DNA of 64,000 nt from Micromonospora sp. C31 (GCF_018070575.1 NZ_JAGPXN010000010.1:124001-188000), one strand, 5' to 3'. Counted from the stretch's first letter, positions 20,055 to 28,795 are shown. The notes: generated by a model not told the origin, from the sequence alone. Program-made: numbers and translations.

Positions 20055-20573
20055 ATGACCGAGCACCCCGCCACCGCGCCGGCCGGCAAGCCGACCTCCT
20101 ACTCCCGGGTCACCCTGAGCCGGATCATGACCGCGGTCGACGTCAACCTCTACGGCACCGTGCACGGCGGGGTGCTGATGAAGTTCATCGACGACGTCGC
20201 GGGGGCCGCCGCGGCCCGGCACAGCGGCGGCACGGCGGTCACCGCGGCCATCGACGAGATCGTCTTCACCGAGGCGGTCCGGGTCGGTGACCTGCTGCAC
20301 GCGCACGCGCAGGTGAACTGGACGGGGCAGACCTCCATGGAGGTCGGGGTCCGGGTGGTGGCGGAGCGGTGGGACTCGGCCGAGGACGAGCCGGTGCGGG
20401 TGGCCACCGCGTACCTCGTCTTCGTGGGCGTCGACCTCGGCGGCGCGCCGCGGGCGGTCCGACCCGTGCTGCCGGAGGGCCCGGAGGACGAGCGCCGGTT
20501 CCGGGAGGCGGAGATCCGCCGCGCCCACCGGCTGTCCCGCCGCCGCGCCATCCAGGCCCACCGCGCCGGCTGA
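20055..20573 (+). CDS. Acyl-CoA thioesterase, hotdog fold (YciA/Acot type)
   Basis: Hydrolyses acyl-CoA to free acid and CoA in the cytosol. 172 residues, single hotdog domain. The characteristic segment is VNLYGTVHGGVLMKFIDDVAGAAAARH, with the Asp expected for catalysis, followed by the beta-strand TAAIDEIVFTEAVRVGDLL. The C-terminus is basic and helical. It is close to acyl-CoA dehydrogenase and acetoacetate-CoA ligase, suggesting fatty or ketone-body acid turnover. Start chosen from the leaderless promoter. Confidence 0.88.
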   Translation: MTEHPATAPAGKPTSYSRVTLSRIMTAVDVNLYGTVHGGVLMKFIDDVAGAAAARHSGGTAVTAAIDEIVFTEAVRVGDLLHAHAQVNWTGQTSMEVGVRVVAERWDSAEDEPVRVATAYLVFVGVDLGGAPRAVRPVLPEGPEDERRFREAEIRRAHRLSRRRAIQAHRAG

Positions 20574-20580
20574 CGTTGTT

Positions 20581-20628
20581 AGGAAGGGCCCCTTCCTCTA
20601 CCGAAGACGTTAGGAAGGGGCCCTTCCT
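20581..20628 (+). repeat. Paired GGGCCC-core palindromes
   Basis: AGGAAGGGCCCCTTCCT (20581-20597) and its exact reverse complement AGGAAGGGGCCCTTCCT (20612-20628), separated by 14 bp. Each is itself near-palindromic. They lie directly after the thioesterase stop and probably act as a terminator. The same AAGGGCCCCT core reappears near 45971. Confidence 0.7.
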
Positions 20629-20780
20629 TGCACCGCGGCCCACACAGGGTGGGGCCGGGGCATGTGGCTTCCACACGTGCGCCGACGGAGGTCGGCTGCG
20701 GAGAATGGCGCTCTGAGGTAGGGCAAGATGGCGCCACGGCCCATTTCACAGTGTCGTGCGGGCCAGGGGAGGGTGGAACA

Positions 20781-22799
20781 GTGGGTGACGTGCTGTGGGC
20801 GCCGCCGGCGGACGTACGCGAGCGGTCCCGGATCGGGAGCTTCCTGCGCTGGCTGCGTGAGCACCGGGGGCTGGACTTCGCCGACTACGACGAGCTGTGG
20901 CGCTGGTCCGTGACGGACCTCGACGCGTTCTGGCGGTCGGTCTGGGACCACTTCGAGGTGGTCGCGCACACCCCGCCGACCGCCACGCTGAGCGACCGCG
21001 GGATGCCCGGGGCCAGGTGGTTCCCCGGCGCCACCCTCAACTACGCCGAGAACGTGCTGCGGATGCCGGGCCGGGCCGACGACGACCCGGTGGTCGTCGC
21101 GCACGGCCAGACCCGGGCGCCGGTCACCCTCACCGCCGCCGAGCTGCGCGAGCAGGTGCGCCGGGTGGCCGCCGGGCTGCGCCGGCTCGGCGTCACCGCC
21201 GGCGACCGGGTCGCAGCCTACGCGCCCAACATCCCCGAGACGTACGTGTTGCTGCTCGCCACCAGCAGCCTGGGCGCGGTCTTCTCCTCCTGCGCGCCGG
21301 AGTTCGGCACCCGCAGCGTCACCGACCGGTGGCAGCAGATCGAGCCGAAGGTCCTGGTCGCCGTGGACGGCTACCGCTACGGCGGGAAGCCGGTCGACCG
21401 GCGGGCCGAGGTGGCCGCGATCCGGGCCGCCCTGCCGTCGCTGGAGCACACCGTCGGCATCGCCTACCTCGACCAGGCCGCGGATCCGGCGGGTGACGCC
21501 ACGGACGGCACGCCGGCCGCGTTCGAGGGCGCGCTGGCCTGGTCGGAGCTGGCCGCCGGCACCGACGAGCCGCTCACGTTCACCCCGGTCGCCTTCGACC
21601 ACCCGCTCTACGTGCTCTACTCCTCCGGCACCACCGGGCTGCCGAAGCCGATCGTGCACGGCCACGGCGGCATCCTGCTGGAGCACCTGAAGATGCTGGC
21701 CCTGCACCACGACCTGGGCCCGGCGGACCGGTTCTTCTGGTTCACCACCACCGGCTGGATGATGTGGAACTTCCTGGTCTCCGGGCCGGCGGTGGGTGCG
21801 GCGATCGTGCTCTTCGACGGCAACCCGGGCCACCCCGACCTGGGCGCGCTGTGGCGGCTGGCGGAGGAGACCGGCACCACGTACTTCGGCACGTCCGCGC
21901 CGTTCCTGCTGGCCTGCCGCAAGGCCGGGCTGGTGCCGAGGGAGATCGCCGACCTCTCCGCGCTGCGCGGGGTCGGCTCGACCGGCGCGCCGCTGCCCGC
22001 CGAGGGCTTCACCTGGGTGTACGAGACGGTCGGCGACGACCTCCAGCTCCAGTCGCTCTCCGGCGGCACGGACGTCTGCACCGGCTTCGTCGGGGGTGTG
22101 CCGCTGCTGGCGGTGCACGCCGGGGAGATCACCTGCCGGGCGCTCGGCGCCAAGGTGGAGGCCCGGTCGGCCGACGGCACCCCGGTCGTCGGCGAGCTGG
22201 GCGAGCTGGTGATCACCGAGCCGATGCCGAGCATGCCGGTGGGCTTCTGGAACGACGCCGACGGCAGCCGCTACCGGGAGGCGTACTTCGACCTCTACCC
22301 GGGCGTCTGGCGGCACGGCGACTGGATCACCATCAACGAACGGGGCGGCTGCGTGATCACGGGCCGCTCCGACGCCACCCTGAACCGGGGCGGCGTACGG
22401 CTGGGCACCGCCGAGTTCTACTCGGTGGTCGAAGGGCTCGACGAGGTCGTCGACTCGGTGGTCGTGCACCTGGAGGACGACGAGGGCGGCGCCGGGGAGC
22501 TGCTGCTGTTCGTGGTGCTCGCCGAAGGCCTGGAGCTGGACGACGCGATGCGGAAGAAGATCTGCCGCGAGCTGCGTACCGCCCTGTCGCCCCGGCACGT
22601 GCCGGACGAGATCCACCAGGTGCGGGCCGTCCCGCGCACCCTGTCGGCCAAGAAGCTGGAGGTCCCGGTGAAGAAGATCCTCACCGGCACCCCGGTGGAC
22701 TCGGCGGCGGCCCGGGGCGCCCTGGCCAACCCGGAGTCCCTGACGGCCTTCGCCACCCTCGCCGAGCACCGTGGTCAGGTGCGCAGCACGTTGGCGTAG
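20781..22799 (+). CDS. Acetoacetate-CoA ligase
   Basis: Adenylate-forming enzyme that activates acetoacetate to acetoacetyl-CoA with ATP. 672 residues from GTG 20781, where GGGGAGGG stands 7 nt upstream; homology starts at MGDVLWAPPADVRERSRI. The AMP-binding signature YSSGTTGLPKPIVHG and the motifs TTTGWMMWNFLVSG and LNRGGVRLGTAEFY mark the acetoacetyl-CoA synthetase subgroup, close to acetyl-CoA synthetases. The acylation-site lysine is in TLSAKKLEVPVKK. The 3' end overlaps the heliorhodopsin gene on the opposite strand by 25 bp. Confidence 0.92.
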   Translation: MGDVLWAPPADVRERSRIGSFLRWLREHRGLDFADYDELWRWSVTDLDAFWRSVWDHFEVVAHTPPTATLSDRGMPGARWFPGATLNYAENVLRMPGRADDDPVVVAHGQTRAPVTLTAAELREQVRRVAAGLRRLGVTAGDRVAAYAPNIPETYVLLLATSSLGAVFSSCAPEFGTRSVTDRWQQIEPKVLVAVDGYRYGGKPVDRRAEVAAIRAALPSLEHTVGIAYLDQAADPAGDATDGTPAAFEGALAWSELAAGTDEPLTFTPVAFDHPLYVLYSSGTTGLPKPIVHGHGGILLEHLKMLALHHDLGPADRFFWFTTTGWMMWNFLVSGPAVGAAIVLFDGNPGHPDLGALWRLAEETGTTYFGTSAPFLLACRKAGLVPREIADLSALRGVGSTGAPLPAEGFTWVYETVGDDLQLQSLSGGTDVCTGFVGGVPLLAVHAGEITCRALGAKVEARSADGTPVVGELGELVITEPMPSMPVGFWNDADGSRYREAYFDLYPGVWRHGDWITINERGGCVITGRSDATLNRGGVRLGTAEFYSVVEGLDEVVDSVVVHLEDDEGGAGELLLFVVLAEGLELDDAMRKKICRELRTALSPRHVPDEIHQVRAVPRTLSAKKLEVPVKKILTGTPVDSAAARGALANPESLTAFATLAEHRGQVRSTLA

Positions 22800-23542
22800 A
22801 TGAGCCAGGCCAGCGCGGACTTGGCCACGAGACTGAGCAGGATGTACGAGACCTCGCCGTAGCGGTAGTCACGCCATCGACCGCGCTGGGCGTACTGCAG
22901 TGCCATGTTGAGCGCGAAGCTCGCGAAGAGGAGGAACTGGATGACGATGATCGCCCAGACGAAGCCGGGGATCTCCGGCGGCTGGGCGACGTAGACGGCG
23001 ATCGCCGCCCAGGGGGCCAGGCCGACCAGCGAACCGAACCAGAAGGCGCTCCAGTCGGCGCGTCCCGGCACCTGCTGCCGCTCCATCAGCAGGCCGAACA
23101 GGATCATCGCGGTGTTCGCGCCGAAGATCCCGATGACCGCCGCGAGATCGCGGATACCCACGAACAGCCCGATCAGGACGATCATGATCGAGGCGCTGAC
23201 CGAGTACTCGATCCAGCGGGCGTAGTTGCTGCGGCGATCCAGGTTGCGTGCGTACCAGGGGTGCACGCCCGGGGCCGCGGTGACGAGATGGTCGAGCGCG
23301 GCGAGGAGCAGGAAGACCGCCACCGCCGGGCCGATGGCGAGTCGGAAGGCCACCTCCGGGAGCGTGGCGTCGCGCAGCGTCGTCGGGTCGGCCGTCAGGT
23401 ACGACGCGGTGATCGGCAGGGACAGGTCGTTGCTGGCGGCCCACATCCAACCGCCCTCGACGGCCAGGATCAGACCGACGAGCACGTTGAATCCGCGCAG
23501 CCGACGGTAGCGATCGCGGCCTGCCGCTGTTGGGCGTCCCAT
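22775..23542 (-). CDS. Heliorhodopsin
   Basis: Seven-helix retinal protein of the heliorhodopsin family, which is distantly related to type-1 rhodopsins and has an inverted membrane orientation with a cytoplasmic N-terminus. 255 residues from ATG 23542, chosen because MGRPTAAGRDRYRRLRGFN aligns with the start of characterised members; earlier in-frame starts (23554, 23599) have no better ribosome site. The retinal Schiff-base lysine is K241 in LSLVAKSALAW. The counterion Glu is E112 in RWIEYS, and IFGANTAMILFG is typical. Function of the family is debated (signalling or transport). No retinal-forming oxygenase is in the window. TIGR03089 lies 84 bp upstream on the same strand. Confidence 0.93.
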   Translation of the reverse strand: MGRPTAAGRDRYRRLRGFNVLVGLILAVEGGWMWAASNDLSLPITASYLTADPTTLRDATLPEVAFRLAIGPAVAVFLLLAALDHLVTAAPGVHPWYARNLDRRSNYARWIEYSVSASIMIVLIGLFVGIRDLAAVIGIFGANTAMILFGLLMERQQVPGRADWSAFWFGSLVGLAPWAAIAVYVAQPPEIPGFVWAIIVIQFLLFASFALNMALQYAQRGRWRDYRYGEVSYILLSLVAKSALAWLIYANVLRT

Positions 23543-23626
23543 GTGCGCCACCATAGAGCCCGGAATGTCCGTTCGTTGCCAGATGGCGGCTCTGCTCACG
23601 GGTTCGAGGTGCCCGCGAGAGCGGGG

Positions 23627-24316
23627 TCAGCGAAGAGAGCGGGTCACGCGTTCCGTGGTGGCCCGCGAGGGCAGGCGGGCCGGGTCGGCGTTGGCGCAGA
23701 GGACCGCGGTGGCGCCGACCGTCAGCGGGGCGAGCAGCCAGTCGACCGGGTCGGGGTAGGCGCCGGTGTCGATCAGGACCCGGTCGCCGGGCGCGATGCC
23801 CAGCTCCGTCGCGCGGGCGGTCGCGCGGCCCAGCAGCTTCGCCTCGCCCGGGCCGCCGGCGGCGTACGGGCTGAAGTGGTCGCCGTGGGCGCGTACCTCC
23901 GACACGTAGTCGGCGAGGCCGGCCGGCACCTGGCGCATCGGCAGGGCGAACGGGTCGAGGGCGAGGACGTAGCGTTCGCCGGCCGACCAGGCGTCCGCCT
24001 CGTCGAGCCGCGCCGCGGCGACGAAGAGCACGTCCACGTCGCCCGGCGTGTCGGCGACGGTGAGCCCGGCCGACCAGCAGCCGAGCAGCACCGCGGCGGT
24101 CTGCCAGTGCGGGGGCAGCACCACCCCGGCGACGTCGCCGGGGCCCACGCGCACCTCGTCGACGAGCAGGTTCGCCGTCTTGGCCACCCAGTTCGCCAGC
24201 GTGGCGCCGGAGAGCTCGGTGCGCTCTCCCGTGGCGTCGTCGTACCAGGTCAGCAGCGGTCTGGTCGGGTCGGTCGCGATCGCGTCGGCGAAGACCCGGG
24301 CAATGTTGTCGGCCAT
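23627..24316 (-). CDS. TIGR03089 family protein (AMP-ligase N-terminal-like)
   Basis: 229 residues from ATG 24316. The sequence resembles the N-terminal part of adenylate-forming ligases (DNIARVFADAIATDP, TGERTELSGATLANWVAKTANLL, GDVAGVVLPPHWQTAAVLLGCW) but stops before the nucleotide-binding core, matching the actinobacterial TIGR03089 family. It should not have ligase activity alone; a scaffolding or partner role is only inference. A -10 hexamer 8 nt upstream of the ATG supports this start over an extension from 24439. A glycosyltransferase is divergent. Confidence 0.82.
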   Translation of the reverse strand: MADNIARVFADAIATDPTRPLLTWYDDATGERTELSGATLANWVAKTANLLVDEVRVGPGDVAGVVLPPHWQTAAVLLGCWSAGLTVADTPGDVDVLFVAAARLDEADAWSAGERYVLALDPFALPMRQVPAGLADYVSEVRAHGDHFSPYAAGGPGEAKLLGRATARATELGIAPGDRVLIDTGAYPDPVDWLLAPLTVGATAVLCANADPARLPSRATTERVTRSLR

Positions 24317-24324
24317 CGGCGCGA

Positions 24325-24330
24325 ACGATA
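24325..24330 (-). promoter_or_regulatory. -10 element TATCGT of TIGR03089 gene
   Basis: On the minus strand TATCGT ends 8 nt before the ATG, without a ribosome site, consistent with a leaderless or near-leaderless transcript. Confidence 0.4.
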
Positions 24331-24466
24331 CGCCCCCGGCGGCCGTACTCGATGACGGCGACAAGTCGGCGTACCGTCGGGTCGCAGTCAGCGTCGGCGC
24401 CGGGCTCCGGCGTAGGCTTGCCGGAGTGTCGTTCCCCACAGGCCCGTCAGTTCAAGGAGTCGCCCC

Positions 24467-25612
24467 GTGACCGCCGGCCGCCCGCCCCGCGTGCTCATCG
24501 ACGCCACGAGTGTCCCCGTCGACCGTGGCGGTGTCGGTCGATACGTCGACGGCCTGCTCGGCGCCCTCGGCAAGGTGTGCGGTTCGGGGGTGGAACTGGC
24601 CGTCGTCTGCCTCCGCACCGACCTGGAGCGCTACGCCCGGATGCTGCCCGGCGCGGAGATCGTCCCGGCCCCGGCCGCCGTGGCGCACCGCCCCGCCCGG
24701 CTCGCCTGGGAGCAGACCGGCCTGCCGCTGCTCGCCCAGCAGGTGGGCGCGCAGGTGCTGCACTCGCCGTTCTACACCTGCCCGCTGCGCGCCGGCTGCC
24801 CGGTCACGGTGACCGTGCACGACGCGACGTTCTTCACCGAGCCGGAGCACTACGACAAGTCGCGGCGCACCTTCTTCCGCAGCGCGATCAAGACGTCCCT
24901 GCGCCGCGCCAGCCGGGTGATCGTGCCGAGCAAGGCCACCCGCGACGAGCTGATCCGGCTGCTCGACGCCGACCCCACCCGGATCGACGTCGCCTACCAC
25001 GGCGTCGACCACGCCGCCTTCCACGCGCCCAGCGACGAGGAGAAGGCCCGGGTCCGGGCCCGGCTGGGGCTCGGCGGCACCAACTACGTGGCCTTCCTGG
25101 GTGCCAAGGAGCCGCGTAAGAACGTGCCGAACCTGATCCGCGGCTGGGCCCGCGCCGTGGCTGAGCGGGAGGATCCGCCGGCCCTGGTGATCGCCGGCGG
25201 CCAGGGGCACGACGACGACATCGACCGCGCGGTGGCGGAGGTACCGTCGCACCTGCGGCTGCTGCGCCCGGGCTACCTCCGCTACGCGGACCTGCCCGGC
25301 TTCCTCGGCGGCGCCCTGGTGGCCGCCTACCCGTCCTACGGGGAGGGTTTCGGCCTGCCCATCCTGGAGGCGATGGCGTGCGCCGCCCCGGTGCTCACCA
25401 CGCCCCGGCTGTCGCTGCCGGAGGTGGGCGGCGACGCGGTCGCGTACACCAGCGAGGCGCCCGATCAGATCGCCACCGACCTGGCCGCGCTGCTCGACGA
25501 CGAGCAGCGGCGGTTGTCCCTGGCCAAGGCCGGTTTCGACCGGGCCAAGGAGTTCACCTGGGAGTCCAGCGCCGAGGTGCACATCGCCGCCTGGAGCCGG
25601 GCCCGGTCCTGA
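24467..25612 (+). CDS. Glycosyltransferase family 4 (GT-B fold)
   Basis: 381 residues. The N-terminal domain begins RVLIDATSVPVDRGGVGRYV with the acceptor-loop glycines. The C-terminal donor domain shows FLGAKEPRKNVPNLIRGW and the E-x7-E element in YGEGFGLPILEAMACAAPVL. The GTG start has AAGGAG 7 nt upstream. manC follows 55 bp later, so a GDP-mannose-dependent mannosyltransferase is a reasonable guess. In M. tuberculosis the gene next to the guanylyltransferase is wbbL1 (Rv3265c), a GT2 enzyme, so this is not an ortholog. Confidence 0.88.
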   Translation: MTAGRPPRVLIDATSVPVDRGGVGRYVDGLLGALGKVCGSGVELAVVCLRTDLERYARMLPGAEIVPAPAAVAHRPARLAWEQTGLPLLAQQVGAQVLHSPFYTCPLRAGCPVTVTVHDATFFTEPEHYDKSRRTFFRSAIKTSLRRASRVIVPSKATRDELIRLLDADPTRIDVAYHGVDHAAFHAPSDEEKARVRARLGLGGTNYVAFLGAKEPRKNVPNLIRGWARAVAEREDPPALVIAGGQGHDDDIDRAVAEVPSHLRLLRPGYLRYADLPGFLGGALVAAYPSYGEGFGLPILEAMACAAPVLTTPRLSLPEVGGDAVAYTSEAPDQIATDLAALLDDEQRRLSLAKAGFDRAKEFTWESSAEVHIAAWSRARS

Positions 25613-25667
25613 CCGCCGCGACCGGCGGCGCGAGAATGCGTCCCCGTTCAGGCGAATCGGGCATGAT

Positions 25668-26765
25668 GTGCGGGTGATCTACGCCGTCATCCCGGCGGGT
25701 GGCAGTGGCACGAGGTTGTGGCCGCTGTCCCGCGCCGGCCATCCCAAGTTCCTCCACCCGCTGACCGGCTCCGCCGCCTCGCTGCTCCAGGCGACGGTGG
25801 ACCGGCTGGGCCCGCTGACCACCGCCGAGCGCACCCTGGTGGTCACCGGGACCGCGCACGTGGCGGCGGTCGCGCGCCAGCTCGGCGGAGTGCCGGAGGA
25901 GAACATCCTGGTCGAGCCGTCGCCCCGGGACTCGTGCGCGGCGATCGCCCTGGCCGCCGCGGTCATCGCGCGGCGCGAGCCGGAGGCGGTGATGGGCTCC
26001 TTCGCCGCCGACCACCTGATCGGTGACCCGCAACGCTGGCGGCAGGTGGTCCGGGAGGCGGTACGCGGCGCCGAGCAGGGTCTGCTCATGACGGTCGGCA
26101 TCACCCCGACGCGGGCCGAGACCGGCTACGGCTACCTCCAGACCGGCGACCCGGTCGACGGCGGCCCGCTGCGACCGGTCGCCGAGTTCAAAGAGAAGCC
26201 GAGCGCGGAGGTGGCCGAGGCGTACCTGCGCTCCGGGCGGCACCTCTGGAACGCCAGCATGTTCGTCTGGCGGGTCGACGTGTTCCTCGCCGAGCTGGCC
26301 CGCCAGCAGCCCGCCCTGCACGCCGGGATCGTCGCGATCGCCGACGCGTGGGGCACCGAGGAGCAGGACGGCGTGCTCGGCACCATCTGGCCGACGCTGC
26401 CGAAGATCTCCGTCGACTACGCGGTGATGGAGGGCGCGGCGACCGCCGGCCGGGTGGCGACCGTGCCGGGCGACTTCGGCTGGAACGACGTCGGCGACTT
26501 CCACACCCTGGGCGAGGTGCTGCCCGCCGACGCGGACGGCAACGTGGTGCTCGGCGCCGACGCCAAGCCGGGGGTGCTGCTGCGCGACAGCGGCGGACTC
26601 GTGGTGGTGTCCCACTCCGGCCGGCTGGTGGCCGCCGTCGGCGTACACGACCTGATCATCGTCGACACGCCGGACGCGCTGCTGGTCTGCCCCCGGGACC
26701 GGGCGCAGGACGTCAAGAAGGTCGTCGACGAACTCAAGGAACGGGGCGAAGAGGGGCTCGTCTGA
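25668..26765 (+). CDS. manC: Mannose-1-phosphate guanylyltransferase
   Basis: Forms GDP-mannose from GTP and mannose-1-phosphate. 365 residues. The nucleotidyltransferase signature is PAGGSGTRLWPLSRAGHPKF, the sugar-site motif EFKEKPSAEVAEAYL, and the C-terminal part contains PGDFGWNDVGDF. This is the single-domain form without a fused isomerase, which fits the separate manA at 62638. Two GTG starts (25668, 25674) are equally possible. Corresponds to Rv3264c. Its last 32 bp overlap the convergent NUDIX gene. Confidence 0.92.
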   Translation: MRVIYAVIPAGGSGTRLWPLSRAGHPKFLHPLTGSAASLLQATVDRLGPLTTAERTLVVTGTAHVAAVARQLGGVPEENILVEPSPRDSCAAIALAAAVIARREPEAVMGSFAADHLIGDPQRWRQVVREAVRGAEQGLLMTVGITPTRAETGYGYLQTGDPVDGGPLRPVAEFKEKPSAEVAEAYLRSGRHLWNASMFVWRVDVFLAELARQQPALHAGIVAIADAWGTEEQDGVLGTIWPTLPKISVDYAVMEGAATAGRVATVPGDFGWNDVGDFHTLGEVLPADADGNVVLGADAKPGVLLRDSGGLVVVSHSGRLVAAVGVHDLIIVDTPDALLVCPRDRAQDVKKVVDELKERGEEGLV

Positions 26766-27444
26766 GCGTCGCCAGGGCCGGGGCGACCAGGTGCGCCGTC
26801 CCGCCGGCCAGCGGCTCCGGCAGCCGGTCCGGCGGGAACCAGCCCAGCGCCTCGGACTCCTCGCTGACCCGCTCCACCGCCCCGGGCGGGGCGAGCACGG
26901 CGAAGCGTACGTCGTGGTGCAGCGAGCCGCCCTGGCAGCTCACGGGGTGGATGTCGACGTCGATCGGCACCGGGTCGATCCGCAGGCCGGCGATGCCGGA
27001 CTCCTCGCCCGCCTCCCGCAGGGCGGCGGCGGCGAGGGTCCGGTCGGCCGGCTCGCAGTGCCCGCCGAGCTGCACCCAGCGCCGGAACTTGCCGTGCAGG
27101 CAGAGCAGCACCCGTGACCCGGTGGCGTCGAGCACCAGCGCGCTCGCCGTGACGTGCCCGGGCCGGTGCGCCCGGCTCATCGCCACCGGCCCGGCGGCCA
27201 GCAACGCCAGGGTGCGGTCCCGGGCCTCGGCGGCGGCCGGGCCGGTCGGCTCCCAGCGGCTCAGCGTCACGACGGCGTCGGCGTGCAGCGCCGTGTGCAC
27301 CCCGGCGTGCCGCGCCTGATCCACCCCGGCCTGCGGCGCCGGGTGCGCCTCGGCGTGCCGCGCCTGATCCGCCTCGGCGTCCGGCGCGGTCTGCGCCTTC
27401 GCGTCGGGGGACGGTCGGGTGCCGGTGGTGGGGGAGTCGGCCAT
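26734..27444 (-). CDS. NUDIX hydrolase with N-terminal repeat extension
   Basis: 236 residues from ATG 27444. The Nudix box is GGHCEPADRTLAAAALREAGEESGI (residues ~127-151), G-x5-E-x7-REAxEE-type with slight variation. VLLCLHGKFRRWVQLGG precedes it. Residues ~15-60 are an Ala/His/Asp-rich low-complexity extension built from a 16-residue repeat containing DQARHA. Substrate unknown; a nucleotide or sugar-nucleotide pyrophosphate is typical. The family-like region starts at VTLSRW, so a later start is possible but the leaderless promoter favours 27444. Confidence 0.82.
   Translation of the reverse strand: MADSPTTGTRPSPDAKAQTAPDAEADQARHAEAHPAPQAGVDQARHAGVHTALHADAVVTLSRWEPTGPAAAEARDRTLALLAAGPVAMSRAHRPGHVTASALVLDATGSRVLLCLHGKFRRWVQLGGHCEPADRTLAAAALREAGEESGIAGLRIDPVPIDVDIHPVSCQGGSLHHDVRFAVLAPPGAVERVSEESEALGWFPPDRLPEPLAGGTAHLVAPALATLRRAPLRPVP
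27280..27420 (-). repeat. 48-bp imperfect tandem repeat inside NUDIX gene
   Basis: CGGCGTGCCGCGCCTGATCC occurs at 27303 and again at 27351, giving a 48-bp period (16 codons). The two units encode DQARHAEAHPAPQAGV and DQARHAGVHTALHADA. Confidence 0.75.
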
Positions 27445-27450
27445 GCCGAC

Positions 27451-27477
27451 ACTGTACGAGCCGACGCTTCGTACCCT
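27451..27477. promoter_or_regulatory. Divergent leaderless promoters
   Basis: Minus strand: TACAGT (27456-27451) ends 6 nt before the NUDIX ATG. Plus strand: TACCCT (27472-27477) ends 6 nt before the GTG at 27484. Both lack ribosome sites. Confidence 0.5.
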
Positions 27478-27483
27478 GGCCGG

Positions 27484-28518
27484 GTGACCCTGCGACTGTT
27501 GGAGTTCGTCGTGGCCGGCAACGAGGCCAGCGACCTGCTGCCGGTGCGCTCCGCGCCGCTGCTGCGGGCGCACGGTGCCCGGCGCGGCTTCTGGACCGTG
27601 CTGGACGAGGGGCCGGTGGAGCACTGCCTGGCCCTGCTGCTGGAGCTGGACGACGGCCGCTGGGTCGCCCACCACGTGGCCGCCGACGCCGGGGCGGAGA
27701 ACGGCCGTACGGAGGACGGCGAGGCGCTCGCCCACCACGACGGCTGGGTGTACGTCTTCGGTTCCCACTTCGGCTCGAAGGCGGGGCCGCTGCGCCCGCG
27801 ACGCGCCTTCGTGGCCCGGTTCCGCGAGGACGACGCGGCGGCGGGCCCGGTGCCGGTGCAGGTGGTCCGCAACCGGTTCCGGCTGCACCGGGCGGTCAAC
27901 GACGCCCTGCTCAAGGCGGCGTTCACTCCGCTGCCGCCCGGCGAGCGGGTGCGGGCCCGGTTCATCGGGGAGACCGTCGCCCGGGGCACCGCCCGGTCCA
28001 AGGGCTGGGTCAGCCGGCTCGTCGCCGACGACCTGCCGATGAACGTCGAGGCGGCGGCCTTCACGCCGACCGGCGGGGTCCTGCTCGGGTTGCGCTTCCC
28101 GGTCACCGCCGACGGTGAGCCGATCCTGGTCGAGCTGACCGGTGTGCCGAACATGTTCGATCCCGTGCCGAGCTGGCCGCAGGCGTCGGGGGCGTACGTC
28201 CTGACCGGGGTGACGCCGCCCGGCGCGCTGGCCGGCTTCCGGGCGATCACGCCCACGGACGACGGCGGCTACGCGGCGATCGTCGGGTCCATCGACGCGC
28301 TGGGCAAGGGCTCGGTGCTGCTCGACGACCACCCGGCCGGCGGCGAGGTCACCTCCCGGCACGTCCGGTTTTCCGCACCCGGCGACGGGCACCTGGTCCC
28401 CGGTGAGCTGGTGGCCGACCTGGCGCCGTTCCACCACGTGGAGGGGGTGGCCGAGTGGGGTGGTCAGAGCTTCTACGTCACCGACGAGGACCATCGGGTG
28501 GCGCTCTGGGTCGGTTGA
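27484..28518 (+). CDS. Conserved hypothetical protein, probable beta-propeller-like
   Basis: 344 residues from GTG 27484, chosen from the leaderless promoter. There is no signal peptide or membrane helix. The pattern of short beta-strands with recurring GxVL/WVA motifs (GWVYVFGSHFGSKAGPLRPRR, AFTPTGGVLLGLRFPV, GYAAIVGSIDALGKGSVLLDD) suggests a propeller or beta-sandwich. I do not recognise the family. It is divergent from the NUDIX gene and stands alone. Confidence 0.7.
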   Translation: MTLRLLEFVVAGNEASDLLPVRSAPLLRAHGARRGFWTVLDEGPVEHCLALLLELDDGRWVAHHVAADAGAENGRTEDGEALAHHDGWVYVFGSHFGSKAGPLRPRRAFVARFREDDAAAGPVPVQVVRNRFRLHRAVNDALLKAAFTPLPPGERVRARFIGETVARGTARSKGWVSRLVADDLPMNVEAAAFTPTGGVLLGLRFPVTADGEPILVELTGVPNMFDPVPSWPQASGAYVLTGVTPPGALAGFRAITPTDDGGYAAIVGSIDALGKGSVLLDDHPAGGEVTSRHVRFSAPGDGHLVPGELVADLAPFHHVEGVAEWGGQSFYVTDEDHRVALWVG

Positions 28519-28795
28519 CCGGCGGTGGAACCGGCGAACGGGCGACACCTCCGCGGAGCAAGGCCGCAGACCCTCGTGATGTCGCCCGGCCGCCGGTCTT
28601 CCCCGCCCCCCGGGCGCCCGGTTCGGAGCGGGGTTACGCACCCGCCCCCGTGCGCGGGCATGTGGAAGCATGCCCAACGGCCCCGGGGGGCGTCGAGGTC
28701 TTTCAGCCCACGCTTAAAGACGGAGATAAGTGCCGGCCGGGTACAGTGCAAACGGTTGCCAGGCATCCCCCTGCCGGGCGACGCGGGAGCCGTCC

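Noticed and set aside
20628..20780. Longer N-terminus of acetoacetate-CoA ligase
   Set aside because: The extra 51 codons begin within the palindromic repeat and show no family similarity; the GTG at 20781 has a good ribosome site.
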